Shown here in pieces: positions 52,049 to 60,145 of a stretch of DNA of 64,000 nucleotides. Origin of the DNA: Planctomycetota bacterium (GTDB lineage: Bacteria > Planctomycetota > Planctomycetia > Pirellulales > Pirellulaceae). The stretch's first letter is position 1; the number at the start of each line of letters is the position of its first letter. Both the position numbers and the translations under genes were made by a program. Below the pieces are notes generated by a model. That model saw nothing but the letters and a program-made list of their open reading frames with translations, did no database searches and was not told the origin of the DNA. The DNA lies in NCBI GenBank assembly GCA_016872775.1, contig VGZA01000016.1, positions 41,920-105,919 on the forward strand, read 5' to 3'.

Positions 52049-52363
52049 TCATGTCGAAAGCCGACCGTAAACGCCAGAGCGATGATACAGTCCCAATCGG
52101 GTGCCAAAGAACCAGAGTGCTGCCGAACTTACGAGCACAATCAACAGGCCGACCAGGAGACCGTAAAGGTAGACGAAAACCGCCAACTGTACGATCTCAC
52201 CAATGCCCAGCAGGTACCAGAGCAATGCCCGCCAGATTGCGAGCGTCCAGACGATTCTCTCCGCGCAAAACTCATCGCCAAGCGTCGGGTATCGGTTCGC
52301 GGAGTACGATATTCCGGTTTGCGACGGGTGAAAACGAATCTGGTCCGGGTCAAAACGGCGCAT
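52049..52363 (-). CDS. Small membrane protein with one or two helices
   Basis: A 104-residue protein. GGGGAG is 9 nt upstream of the ATG at 52363. A soluble N-terminus (RRFDPDQIRFHPSQTG) is followed by hydrophobic helices at about 55-95 (LLWYLLGIGEIVQLAVFVYL and GLLVGLLIVLVSSAALWFFG) and a short basic tail. The family is not recognised. The gene stands between the SulP transporter and the low-complexity anchored protein, same strand. Confidence 0.55.
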   Translation of the reverse strand: MRRFDPDQIRFHPSQTGISYSANRYPTLGDEFCAERIVWTLAIWRALLWYLLGIGEIVQLAVFVYLYGLLVGLLIVLVSSAALWFFGTRLGLYHRSGVYGRLST

Positions 52364-52465
52364 GTACGGTAGCTCCCCACCGATTGATTTTGTTCCACTC
52401 CGGTCGATCGCAAAAAGTGCGGGGGCCTTGCCGTTCAACGGGCCCTCCCCGGCTCGAATCGACTT

Positions 52466-53587
52466 TCATTCCGCCGACGGCGAATTGCTTGCCTGATTGT
52501 TGCGGATCTCCCAGGCGATATCGCGATACCGCCAATAAAAATCCCGCGCCAGCCAGCCGAGATAAAGGTTACCACCCAGCGACATGAAAAGAAACAAGGA
52601 AATGATCGTCACGGAATGACCGGTCGGAGTCGTCGCCCGCGGACCGCTGTTCGAACTATTCGAAGTGATGCTCCCCCGATTCTCGCTGATAGACGCTTTG
52701 GGTGGAGTACTGGCACGCGTCGTATCCGCGTGGCGATCACGATCGTCCCATTGCCTGTTTCGGTCCTGTCGTGCGGCCCCGGTCTCCCGGCGGTCGCGCC
52801 CGTAATCAACGTCGCGCCGGCCTCGTTCGTATTCCAGCTCGCGCGCATCGCGCGAGTCCCGCACAAATCCACCGTCATGCGCGTCGTCATCGTAGTCGTC
52901 GTCGTAGTCGGCCCGCTGGCTCGACCCGCGAGGGCTGTACGAACGATTCCGGTTCGAGCTGGTGTTCGGGATCGAAGTGTCAAACGTTCCGGCCGACGAA
53001 CGTGGAACGGTCTCATTGACGGGCGGCAGTGGCATCGTCCGTTGTCGGAAAGGAACCGTGGATCGCGTGCCGGCGGTCGAGCCGGAGCCGAATGTCGTGC
53101 GGGACGGCTGCCACTCGTGCTGCAGTTCCGATTCGCGGTCGCGCGCCGCGGACCAGTTGGAGTTATCCCGAATCGACGCGGTGCGATCACGCGAATTGCT
53201 CGTGCCGCCGCGCGATCGTTCGCGTTCGGCGAACGGAATCTGGTCGATCCGCGGACGCGTCGCCCATTCGTCGACGAACTCCCGCACGGCCGTCGCCGGA
53301 ACGCTGGAACTCTGCCCAGACGTATCGCCCCCCGTCGTCGCTGCCATGCGACGGACTTCGGGCATCCGGTCCCGCGGCAATGTTTCCGTACCCACCTTCA
53401 GTACGACGCGCCGCACGCCGTCCATTTCCGACGGCATCGTACTGACGATCGACTCGCCTTCGACAAGATTCTGTAGCAAGGCAGGCTCCACCTGGACAAT
53501 ATATTCCCATTGTCCGTCCGCCGTTCGGCGCCAGCCGTAATCAACACCGAGTGTCGAAGCTGCGAGTAGTAGTGGGATGGCGAGCAT
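52466..53587 (-). CDS. Exported low-complexity protein with C-terminal membrane anchor
   Basis: A 373-residue protein starting at 53587, behind AAGGGAG, with a signal peptide (MLAIPLLLAASTLG). A short folded N-terminal part (DYGWRRTADGQWEYIVQVEP) is followed by a 230-residue disordered region rich in Arg, Asp, Ser and Thr, including an acidic YDDDYDDDAHD run and RD/DR-rich stretches. A transmembrane helix near the end (VTIISLFLFMSLGGNLYLGW) and a short cytoplasmic tail close it. The YGW..DGQWEYIVQ..P opening is seen in other planctomycete proteins, function unknown. Confidence 0.7.
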   Translation of the reverse strand: MLAIPLLLAASTLGVDYGWRRTADGQWEYIVQVEPALLQNLVEGESIVSTMPSEMDGVRRVVLKVGTETLPRDRMPEVRRMAATTGGDTSGQSSSVPATAVREFVDEWATRPRIDQIPFAERERSRGGTSNSRDRTASIRDNSNWSAARDRESELQHEWQPSRTTFGSGSTAGTRSTVPFRQRTMPLPPVNETVPRSSAGTFDTSIPNTSSNRNRSYSPRGSSQRADYDDDYDDDAHDGGFVRDSRDARELEYERGRRDVDYGRDRRETGAARQDRNRQWDDRDRHADTTRASTPPKASISENRGSITSNSSNSGPRATTPTGHSVTIISLFLFMSLGGNLYLGWLARDFYWRYRDIAWEIRNNQASNSPSAE

Positions 53588-53803
53588 GACCGTGCGACTC
53601 CCTTCGCGCTTGAAATCCAAAGCAGTCAACGGCGCATGGTAGCCAAAACAAGCCGATTGCGTAAAGAGCGAAGACGAGGTAACCGACAATTCGAGGGCGA
53701 AACGAGCGACCGTGGTTCGCAGGAGTGCATTGTCAGTATTGCGGATCGAGCCGGCACTACTGGGAAATTGCAGTCGAACTTGGTCCGAACGGATACGGAC
53801 GCC

Positions 53804-54673
53804 CTACGCCGTCCGTCGGGCCGTTGTGCTGTTCAGTCCCGAACCGAGAATACGCAGGGACCAGGCCAGATCAGCGATCAGCCATGGTCGTGCTAGCACG
53901 TGGTCGGCCCCCGCGCGACTCCAGGCAAGCCGTTCCTGCCAACGCGGGAAATCCACAATCGCGATCGCTCCCAAGGGCTGGAATCGACGCAAGTCCGCAG
54001 CGAAATCCTCCCGATCGCAATCCAAGCCGGGCCCGGTGTCACACAGGTAATAGAGCGCGCTTGTGGCCTGGGGCGGTTCGATATCGATTCGCGTTGTTCG
54101 ATCGCAATCGACGCGGCGAACCAGCAGCCCCCATTCGGCCAGCAACTCGCGAAAAACCGTCCATCGCGCATTACCGCAGCGCACCAGGGCGGTCGGTCGT
54201 ATCCGCAGCGAAGTCAGGGGGCGGTCGCCCGCTGCCGAACGCAGGATTGCCTGCGGGCCAGCCAGTCCAGCCATGGTGATTTCCGCTTCGCTTGCGGTTC
54301 GAGGCATTCGTTGCGGCGAATCGGCGGACTGTCCGAGCAGAAATCGCGCCAATCGCGGTTGCCACTGATGCCAGAAAACCCGCTGTACGCCGGGGAGCGG
54401 CCGCCCGGTACGCGTTTCGCCCTCGCACCAGCTTCCAAGCAATGCGATCCATGCCGCCAGCGGAAAGCGAAGCATCAGGCGTTCGACTTCGTCATGCTGG
54501 AATTCGCCCGGTCGCTGTTGCGCCACGATGACCCAGTCGGGAGCCCAATCCCCCAGGAGTGGCACCGTCCCGGCCGGAACAAAGCGGCAGTCGCAATGGA
54601 CCTCGAGCCAATTTGCCGCGTCGCGGAACTCGACGGGATCGCGATGGCCCCAAAAAATGACTCGCTGCGACAT
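53804..54673 (-). CDS. Hypothetical protein with receiver-like ends
   Basis: A 289-residue cytosolic protein of no family I can name. The N-terminal 110 residues and the C-terminal part (CDTGPGLDCDREDF, GAIAIVDFPRWQER, AGADHVLARPW) have the strand-helix rhythm of response-regulator receiver domains, but the canonical phosphoacceptor and lysine context is not clear. It lies 26 bp after the HTH-EIIA gene, so both are probably one operon, suggesting a regulatory role. Confidence 0.55.
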   Translation of the reverse strand: MSQRVIFWGHRDPVEFRDAANWLEVHCDCRFVPAGTVPLLGDWAPDWVIVAQQRPGEFQHDEVERLMLRFPLAAWIALLGSWCEGETRTGRPLPGVQRVFWHQWQPRLARFLLGQSADSPQRMPRTASEAEITMAGLAGPQAILRSAAGDRPLTSLRIRPTALVRCGNARWTVFRELLAEWGLLVRRVDCDRTTRIDIEPPQATSALYYLCDTGPGLDCDREDFAADLRRFQPLGAIAIVDFPRWQERLAWSRAGADHVLARPWLIADLAWSLRILGSGLNSTTARRTA

Positions 54674-54699
54674 TCTGCGCGCCCTGTTCGCCGAGGCGG

Positions 54700-55416
54700 C
54701 TAATCCACGCCGGACCCCCCGGCATGCATCTGCCGGATGCTGGCCCAGAATTCAAGTTCGTTGTCAGCGTCGCGAATCGCCGAGAGGACCTCGGGACGAT
54801 TCAACCAACGACTTAATCTGGCCAGGATTCGCAAATGAGTCCGATCGTCCAGCGCGCAGATCAAAATGAACACGTCGGTCAAGACTCCACGCGGATGTCC
54901 AAACGGAATCCCTTGCGGGGTTCGTCCCAGGGCCAGAAACGACTGGCCGAGAATGCTAGAAAGCGGGCGACGCGGATGCAATAGCGCTACTCCGCTGTCG
55001 AGCGCTGTCGGGTGCAGCGACTCCCGCTGTCGCACGGCTTCCGCCAGCTTCTCCGGATCCCAGAGCCAGCCCGTATCGGCCGCAAGTTCGACCATCGCGG
55101 TGATCACCGATCCACGCGTGCGAGCGTCCAACGGAATGCGAACGGTAGCGGGCGAGAGCAGTTCCAGAACGTCAACTTCCTCGTCATTTCCGCGGCGGGA
55201 ATGCTCCAGGACCTGTTCCATCAACGCCAGATCAGGGTCGTCGCTGAGACCGATGCGTTCCTCGATCCAGTGATGAATTTCCGCCGAGGAAAACCGCCAT
55301 TCGCCGGCAATGCGGCGGCCCGGGATCTTGCCGCGGTCCGCCATCCTGGCCACCTGCTGGGTCTGCAGATTCAGGTAGCGAGCCAGGCGTTCAACGTCGT
55401 AGTCCAATTCGTTCAT
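54700..55416 (-). CDS. Excisionase-type HTH fused to PTS EIIA-like domain
   Basis: A 238-residue regulator-like protein. Residues 1-60 form a helix-turn-helix of the excisionase/MerR sort (ARYLNLQTQQVARMADRG, GRRIAGEWRFSSAEIHHWI). Residues 85-235 resemble fructose/nitrogen-type EIIA (PtsN): SVITAMVELAADTG, LHPTALDSGVALLHPRRPL with the probable phosphorylated His, and VFILICALDDRTHLRIL. The start at 55416 is chosen over a longer frame that overlaps the divergent MurE-like gene. The fusion links DNA binding with a phosphorylation input and recurs in planctomycetes; the target is unknown. Confidence 0.8.
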   Translation of the reverse strand: MNELDYDVERLARYLNLQTQQVARMADRGKIPGRRIAGEWRFSSAEIHHWIEERIGLSDDPDLALMEQVLEHSRRGNDEEVDVLELLSPATVRIPLDARTRGSVITAMVELAADTGWLWDPEKLAEAVRQRESLHPTALDSGVALLHPRRPLSSILGQSFLALGRTPQGIPFGHPRGVLTDVFILICALDDRTHLRILARLSRWLNRPEVLSAIRDADNELEFWASIRQMHAGGSGVD

Positions 55417-55648
55417 TTTCGTATTGTCGGCGATGATGTCGCCAATTGTCCAGGGCCGGTTGCCAATTCGAGCTTGACGCGATCGCGGAAATGATGAGAA
55501 TTCGTCCCCCAGTTCGTGTCGACGATCGCGGGCTCTTGAATCGACCCAGCGTTCCGATCGCCCCGCCAAACGGATTTGGCTGGAATGGGCGTTCCTGCGA
55601 CGCCTGAGAATCGACACGCATGACGACCCAGGCAAGGAGGCCTGTGCC

Positions 55649-57211
55649 ATGCCATCCACGGATCGTCGCGCGGGAGGATTGTCCCTGCGCGACCTGCTAC
55701 CTTCGGCGCGTTACTTCGGCGCGGCCGATATCGAGTTCACAAGCTGCTGCGGAAGCCCCGATTCCTGCCAGCCCGGCGATCTATTCGTGGCGTTGTGCGG
55801 CGCGGAAGGTGATTCGCACGAACAGATCGCGGTTGCCGCCGAACGGGGCGCCGTCGGAGTGGTCTGCGAACGATTCCTGCCAACGTCTCTGCCCCAGTGT
55901 ATCGTCGGGGACACGCGCGTGGCCTACGGAATTCTCTGCCAGGCGATCGCGGGCGACCCGTGCCAGCAAATGCGGACGATCGGTATTACAGGCAGCAATG
56001 GCAAGACCGTCACCGCCATGCTGCTGGCCTCGATCCTCGCCACACGTGTCCAGGGACCGTACGCCCGACCAATTGGAGTCACCAGCAGCCTTGGCTATTC
56101 GGATGGCCAGCGTCAGCAACCGGCCGTTCGCACCACACCGGTCCAACCCGAACTCGCTCATTGGCTGGCCCGAATGACCGCGAATAATTGTGAATATGCG
56201 GTGATCGAAGCTTCAAGCAAGGCGATGGCGGATCGACGACTGGCGGGCGTGCGATTCGATTGCGTCCTGATGACCAACTTGCGCCGTGACCACTTGCCCG
56301 AACACCATTCGCTCGCCAACTACCGCCGCCTGAAAGCCCGATTGTTCCGGCAACTCAAGCCGGGCGGATCTGCCGTGCTGAACGCCGATGATTCGTCCAC
56401 GGCCGCGTTTGTCCGACGTATCCATAGTCCCATACTCACCTACGGAATGCAGAATCTGGCGGACGTATGCGGTGAAGTCCTGGAACGGGCTCCTGGCGAA
56501 CAGACTTTCCTGCTGACCGCCGGTAACGACGCGGTTCCGGTGCGCACTCGGATGATCGGTGACCACCACGTTTCCAACTGTCTCGCAGCCGCGGCGACCG
56601 CTCTGCTGCTGGGATTCGACCTGCCGGAGATCGCTCGTGGGCTGGAACGCGTTGAGCATTTGCCGGGGCGGCTCGAGAACATCCATTGCGGACAGCCGTT
56701 TCAGGTCTATCTGGACGGTGCCCGCACGCCCGACGCCATACGAGCCGCACTGCACGCGGTGCGACAAGTGACTACCGGGCGGGTCATCGCTGTTGGCGGC
56801 GCTGAAGGGAGCACCGACAACGTTCGACGGGCCGAAATCGGGACCGTATTGGAACAGGGAAGTCACGCAGTCGTCCTGACCAATAACGACCCTGGCGATC
56901 AGCCACCTTTGGCAATCGTTCACGACCTGCTGGATGGATTTCGGAAACCAGAGAAAGCCCGCGTCGCTCCCAGCCGTGCCAACGCGATCGAGTGGGCGTT
57001 GCGGCTCGCACAGTCGGGCGACAGCGTCGTCATTCTGGGAAAAGGTGATCGCGAATCCGAACTTGTTGGCAATCGGCGGCTGCCGTGGAACGACCGACAA
57101 TTCACTCGCGACAAGCTCTACGCCCTTCAGGCCTCGCCGCAGGGCTTGCCGCCGCGCCTCCAGGTCGCGGAGGAGATTCCGCATTCGCATCGATTTCGAG
57201 TTGTAGGGTGA
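55649..57211 (+). CDS. Diverged MurE-like Mur ligase
   Basis: A 520-residue Mur ligase. AAGGAGG is 8 nt before the ATG. Three domains in order: N-terminal UDP-binding (residues 10-100), central ATPase with an intact P-loop GITGSNGKTVTAM, and C-terminal domain. The carbamylated-lysine segment is kept (YRRLKARLF). Other MurE marks have changed: the usual DYAHTPD reads DGARTPD, the DNPR pocket reads NNDPGDQP, and the DHLDYHG loop reads DHLPEHHS. MurE adds the third amino acid to UDP-MurNAc-dipeptide; the altered pocket argues against standard diaminopimelate use. It is followed 6 bp later by a MurF-like protein. It may be a paralogue rather than the housekeeping MurE. Confidence 0.75.
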   Translation: MPSTDRRAGGLSLRDLLPSARYFGAADIEFTSCCGSPDSCQPGDLFVALCGAEGDSHEQIAVAAERGAVGVVCERFLPTSLPQCIVGDTRVAYGILCQAIAGDPCQQMRTIGITGSNGKTVTAMLLASILATRVQGPYARPIGVTSSLGYSDGQRQQPAVRTTPVQPELAHWLARMTANNCEYAVIEASSKAMADRRLAGVRFDCVLMTNLRRDHLPEHHSLANYRRLKARLFRQLKPGGSAVLNADDSSTAAFVRRIHSPILTYGMQNLADVCGEVLERAPGEQTFLLTAGNDAVPVRTRMIGDHHVSNCLAAAATALLLGFDLPEIARGLERVEHLPGRLENIHCGQPFQVYLDGARTPDAIRAALHAVRQVTTGRVIAVGGAEGSTDNVRRAEIGTVLEQGSHAVVLTNNDPGDQPPLAIVHDLLDGFRKPEKARVAPSRANAIEWALRLAQSGDSVVILGKGDRESELVGNRRLPWNDRQFTRDKLYALQASPQGLPPRLQVAEEIPHSHRFRVVG

Positions 57212-57217
57212 ACGCAG

Positions 57218-58615
57218 ATGGATGGTTGGTGTATTCGTGATCTGGTAACGATTCTGCAGGGCGAACTGACCCTGGGCGGCATGCCGCCGCTGGGTGGCGA
57301 ATTGGAGCCGGTGGGCCAGATCGTCGACGACCTTCGCCGCCTCCGGCGCGGTGATCTTTATTGGGAATTGCCGGGGCGGAATCGGGCCCGTGCCGAAGAG
57401 GCATTTTCGCGAGGGGCGATCGGGGTCATCGTCGGCAAACGGCACGTCGAACCCTGGGCGGGCTGTTGTTCAATCCGCATTGACGATCATGGCAAAGCGC
57501 TGTGGCGTCTGGCCAAAGCGAGTCGGCGCTGCTTTACGGGTACCACGATCGGCATCGCAAGTCACTCGGGACGTCGGACCGCACGTTGCCTTGCGCAACA
57601 GGTACTCGGACGGACGCTCGATGGCGAATCGCTTGTGGTTGAATCGAGCCACATCGACAGCCTGGCGCGTGCCCTTGCCTTTCGGACGTGCTCTGGCGCG
57701 GAGGGTGGCGCGGACTATCTGCTGATCGAATTGCCCGGCGCCGATTGGCCGCAAATTCGCGAACAATCGGGCTTGTGTCAACCACAGATAGCCGCTATTT
57801 ACTCCGTCGCGAATTCACGCGGCTGGAACTCGATGGAATTGCCCACGATGGCGGAACAAGTCCAGCAAATGCTGGACGCACTCCCCCGGCATGGACTCCT
57901 GGTCCTGAATGGCGACGATCGAGAACTGCGCCGCGCCATTCGCGGACCTCGTGATCGAATCACCTGGGTGGGTCGGGATTCCGAATCTGATCTGGTCGCC
58001 AGCCATGTCGCTTGGAACGACGGGGTACTGACGTTTCAGGTCGGCAAGACGCGATTTCGCGTCCGCGTCTGGGGACGCCAGTACCTGCCCGCCGCGCTGG
58101 GAGCACTCGCGATCGGTCGACGTATGGGAATCGAAGATCAACAGATTGCCGCCTCGCTGAATGAACTGCCGAGTGATCTCGGGTATGAACTGATTTCCGC
58201 CGGAGAATTCGCGGTGCTGCGAGCCGACAGGAATCGGGAGAGCAACGCTCCCTGGGAGGCCTTAAAAGTACTGCGCGACATGGATGTGACCGGCCGCAGG
58301 GTCGTGGCGTTGGCTGCCGATGCCGGCGAAGACATCGACGATTGCCGACGTCTCGGAATCTCCGCCGTCGCGAAATACGGCGCCGACATGCTGATCGCCA
58401 GCGGGCCGCAAGCAGCGGAACTTGTCCATGCCGCCCGCTCGGCCGGAATGCCCCGTCATCGAGCGGTTGCCTGCGGATCGAATGAAGAGTTGCGACAGGT
58501 CGTATGCAGCGTCGCCGATCGCGGGGATGTAATCCTGCTCGATGGCTGCCGAAATGAAGAGTGCAATTCGATCGTGAACGAACTACAAATCGGGCGCCGC
58601 GCAAAGGCGGCCTGA
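57218..58615 (+). CDS. MurF-like protein with degenerate ATP site
   Basis: A 465-residue protein following the MurE-like gene by 6 bp, AGGGTGA before the ATG. The outline is that of a Mur ligase: N-terminal domain with LRRGDLYWELPGRNR and GAIGVIVGKR, central domain with the LVLNGDDRELRRAI motif, and a C-terminal domain with VVALAADAGEDIDD and RGDVILLDG. The P-loop, normally G-x-x-G-K-T/S-T, is here IASHSGRRTARC, without the key Lys, and the carbamylated lysine region reads MAEQVQQML, again without Lys. ATP-driven ligation is therefore unlikely; a pseudo-enzyme subunit for the MurE-like partner is inferred. Confidence 0.65.
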   Translation: MDGWCIRDLVTILQGELTLGGMPPLGGELEPVGQIVDDLRRLRRGDLYWELPGRNRARAEEAFSRGAIGVIVGKRHVEPWAGCCSIRIDDHGKALWRLAKASRRCFTGTTIGIASHSGRRTARCLAQQVLGRTLDGESLVVESSHIDSLARALAFRTCSGAEGGADYLLIELPGADWPQIREQSGLCQPQIAAIYSVANSRGWNSMELPTMAEQVQQMLDALPRHGLLVLNGDDRELRRAIRGPRDRITWVGRDSESDLVASHVAWNDGVLTFQVGKTRFRVRVWGRQYLPAALGALAIGRRMGIEDQQIAASLNELPSDLGYELISAGEFAVLRADRNRESNAPWEALKVLRDMDVTGRRVVALAADAGEDIDDCRRLGISAVAKYGADMLIASGPQAAELVHAARSAGMPRHRAVACGSNEELRQVVCSVADRGDVILLDGCRNEECNSIVNELQIGRRAKAA

Positions 58616-58714
58616 AACAGGGACACTGGCCGGCCATTGAAGCCGGTCGCAACCGGGAGGCGGAGAACGGGCGGCAGCCCATGATGAAACACGTTTTCGA
58701 CGCGACACTATTCG

Positions 58715-58935
58715 CGAGGTCCCACCGTTAGCACGAGTTCCATGGGAAAATCGTGCTGCCCTCCCTCCTGGGTCGAAGCAGTACGCCTGTTGGCTCAAGT
58801 GGTTTCTGGGTCAACCACTTCAATGGGCGCTTCACGGTGGGGCTTTTACTGTGCACCGGAGCGGCCTCGCGCCGCTCCGGTGCCAGGGATCATGCGGGCG
58901 GTTCGATTTTTGCAAATCGAACCGCCCGTTTTTTA
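58715..58935 (+). ncRNA. Candidate structured non-coding RNA
   Basis: About 220 nt with dense pairing and no coding sequence. Outer stem CCCACCGT (58721-58728) with ACGGTGGG (58834-58841). Inside: hairpin AGCACGA/TCGTGCT (58730-58757), and a long arm made of GAAGC/GCTTC, GCCTGTTG/CAATGGGC (with wobbles) and AAGTGGTT/AACCACTT (58775-58833) capped by TCTGGGTC. A separate perfect 13-bp hairpin GCACCGGAGCGGC/GCCGCTCCGGTGC (58853-58883) follows, then the terminator. I see no RNase P, SRP or tmRNA signature. It lies 105 bp after the MurF-like gene and could also be its folded 3' UTR. Confidence 0.55.
58895..58934 (+). terminator. Perfect 15-bp Rho-independent terminator
   Basis: CGGGCGGTTCGATTT (58895-58909) and AAATCGAACCGCCCG (58914-58928) with a TTGC loop, followed by TTTTTTATTT. 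It faces the plus strand and ends the candidate RNA and the mur-like operon, 4 bp before the stop of the convergent regulator gene. Confidence 0.95.
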
Positions 58936-58937
58936 TT

Positions 58938-59480
58938 TCAGTCGTTGTCGCTGCCGAATTCGCGGCTGAACGAGTCGTCCGCCAGCCGACGCTCAACCAC
59001 TCGGCCGAACTCGTCCGCCGATCGGCGCTGGCCCACATTGTGCCAGGGCCCGACTTCACTGAGTTCCGGCATGATTTCACATAATTGGCCGACCAACATC
59101 TCTGCCATCCGGGAAATGCGGGTGTTCGGCGCCCGCTCGCGAATCGCCGCCGCGGTCTTCATCAAGCGGATCATGCGCGCCCGCTCAAGCACCGGCCCCG
59201 ACAAACTCTCTTCCGATTCGACAAGCAGTTCGGCAATCGGCACATCCAGCGCCAATTGCCACTTGTGCAGATCACTGATGCGCAAATCGGCGTCGCCGTT
59301 CTCCTGCGCCCGAACGCTGCGGATGTCGGTCCCCAATTGCCGCGCGGCGCTTCGCAAAGAAACGCCCTGCCGCCGCCGTACCTCCTGAATCCGGTGGAAT
59401 CGCTTGTGTTTCGATTTCGACTCCGTGATCCCTGTGGAAAACCCCGCGGATGAGAATACATCCAATTCAACCGTTGCCAT
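58938..59480 (-). CDS. XRE-type helix-turn-helix regulator
   Basis: A 180-residue protein starting at ATG 59480, with GGGGAGGG 8 nt before it; a TTG six bases earlier is not needed. The helix-turn-helix is at about 32-85: RIQEVRRRQGVSLRSAARQL, then RSVRAQENGDADLRISDLH. The C-terminal half is a helical domain (SGPVLERARMIRLMKTAAAI, MAEMLVGQLCEIMPEL) and an acidic end. It probably binds its own or a nearby promoter; target unknown. It is transcribed toward the mur-like operon terminator. Confidence 0.8.
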   Translation of the reverse strand: MATVELDVFSSAGFSTGITESKSKHKRFHRIQEVRRRQGVSLRSAARQLGTDIRSVRAQENGDADLRISDLHKWQLALDVPIAELLVESEESLSGPVLERARMIRLMKTAAAIRERAPNTRISRMAEMLVGQLCEIMPELSEVGPWHNVGQRRSADEFGRVVERRLADDSFSREFGSDND

Positions 59481-59920
59481 AAACAAACCCTCCCCGTTCC
59501 TTGCCGAACGTTGACGAAAAATCTGGAGAGTTTGACCAGAATCGTCATGGAAGGAAATTCACCGCCAGCGGACTTCCGCGCGCAAACTGCTGTTCGCGAA
59601 CGCGAACACCATTCCAGCTCGAGTTCCCTGCCTCGATTGGTCCAGACTCTCTGTTCCAAAAAACGCCTCGAGCCCACCGATCCCAGTCAATCGTTTTCAA
59701 AGGGCGAAACTAGTTTCTGACCCGTCGTGCCTTGCGGCACCACGCTTGCCTGGCCAGAAACTCGTTGCGTTCTACCGCTGAAGCCGGTTAACGCGATTCG
59801 AAAACGACCTCTGTTTGACTGGTTATTTGATGAACTCGGCTATCAATATAGGAGCCTGTCCAGCCAAAGGCAATAGTTTTGTGCAAAATCGCTGCTGATC
59901 GGGCGATCAATGCCCCGTTT
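59481..59920. other. 440-bp intergenic region with an imperfect stem
   Basis: No gene is seen. AGTTTCTG (59712-59719) and CAGAAACT (59755-59762) can pair around an inner GTGCC-TTGC-GGCAC hairpin (59727-59740). TTGACT near 59815 and AT-rich sequence after it might be promoter material, but the spacing to a -10 is poor. Confidence 0.4.
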
Positions 59921-60145
59921 CTAAGGGCGAATCGCCGCAGGAGCGGGCGAAACCTTACCGCCCGCACGCAGTTGTTTTTCTAACTTGTTGAATTGTCCCC
60001 GGGAGAGGAATAATCGGTGGAATCCGGCCGTTAATTGTGTCTCCACGGTCGCTCGAGATTCCGTCCCCCAGCCGATGATCCGCCGGGTCTCTAACTCAAT
60101 ATCGATGAAGTAGTACGTACGGTTTTTGTATCGGCTATCGGTCAC
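59921..60145 (-). CDS. Small protein coupled to the Rpn-type nuclease gene
   Basis: A 74-residue protein beginning with GTG at 60145 inside the end of the nuclease gene (11-bp overlap), behind GGGGCGAAA, almost the same pre-start sequence as the nuclease's own. The sequence (MTDSRYKNRTYYFIDIELET, RRIIGWGTESRATVETQLTA, LFLSRGQFNKLEKQLRAGGK) is well mixed and strand-helix in pattern, unlike a chance frame. The family is not recognised. Coupling suggests it works with or restrains the nuclease. A longer frame in this register running into the repeat region is considered spurious. Confidence 0.55.
   Translation of the reverse strand: MTDSRYKNRTYYFIDIELETRRIIGWGTESRATVETQLTAGFHRLFLSRGQFNKLEKQLRAGGKVSPAPAAIRP

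Noticed and set aside
51946..52107. 54-residue N-terminal extension of the SulP transporter
   Set aside because: The internal ATG at 51945 has a ribosome-binding site and starts the normal SulP N-terminus; the extension overlaps the small membrane gene.
56213..57445. 410-residue frame antisense to the MurE-like gene
   Set aside because: Shadow frame; the plus-strand gene has a perfect Shine-Dalgarno and a Mur ligase fold.
58742..58969. Small coding region within the folded RNA
   Set aside because: It runs through perfect hairpins and the terminator stem; composition is explained by RNA structure.
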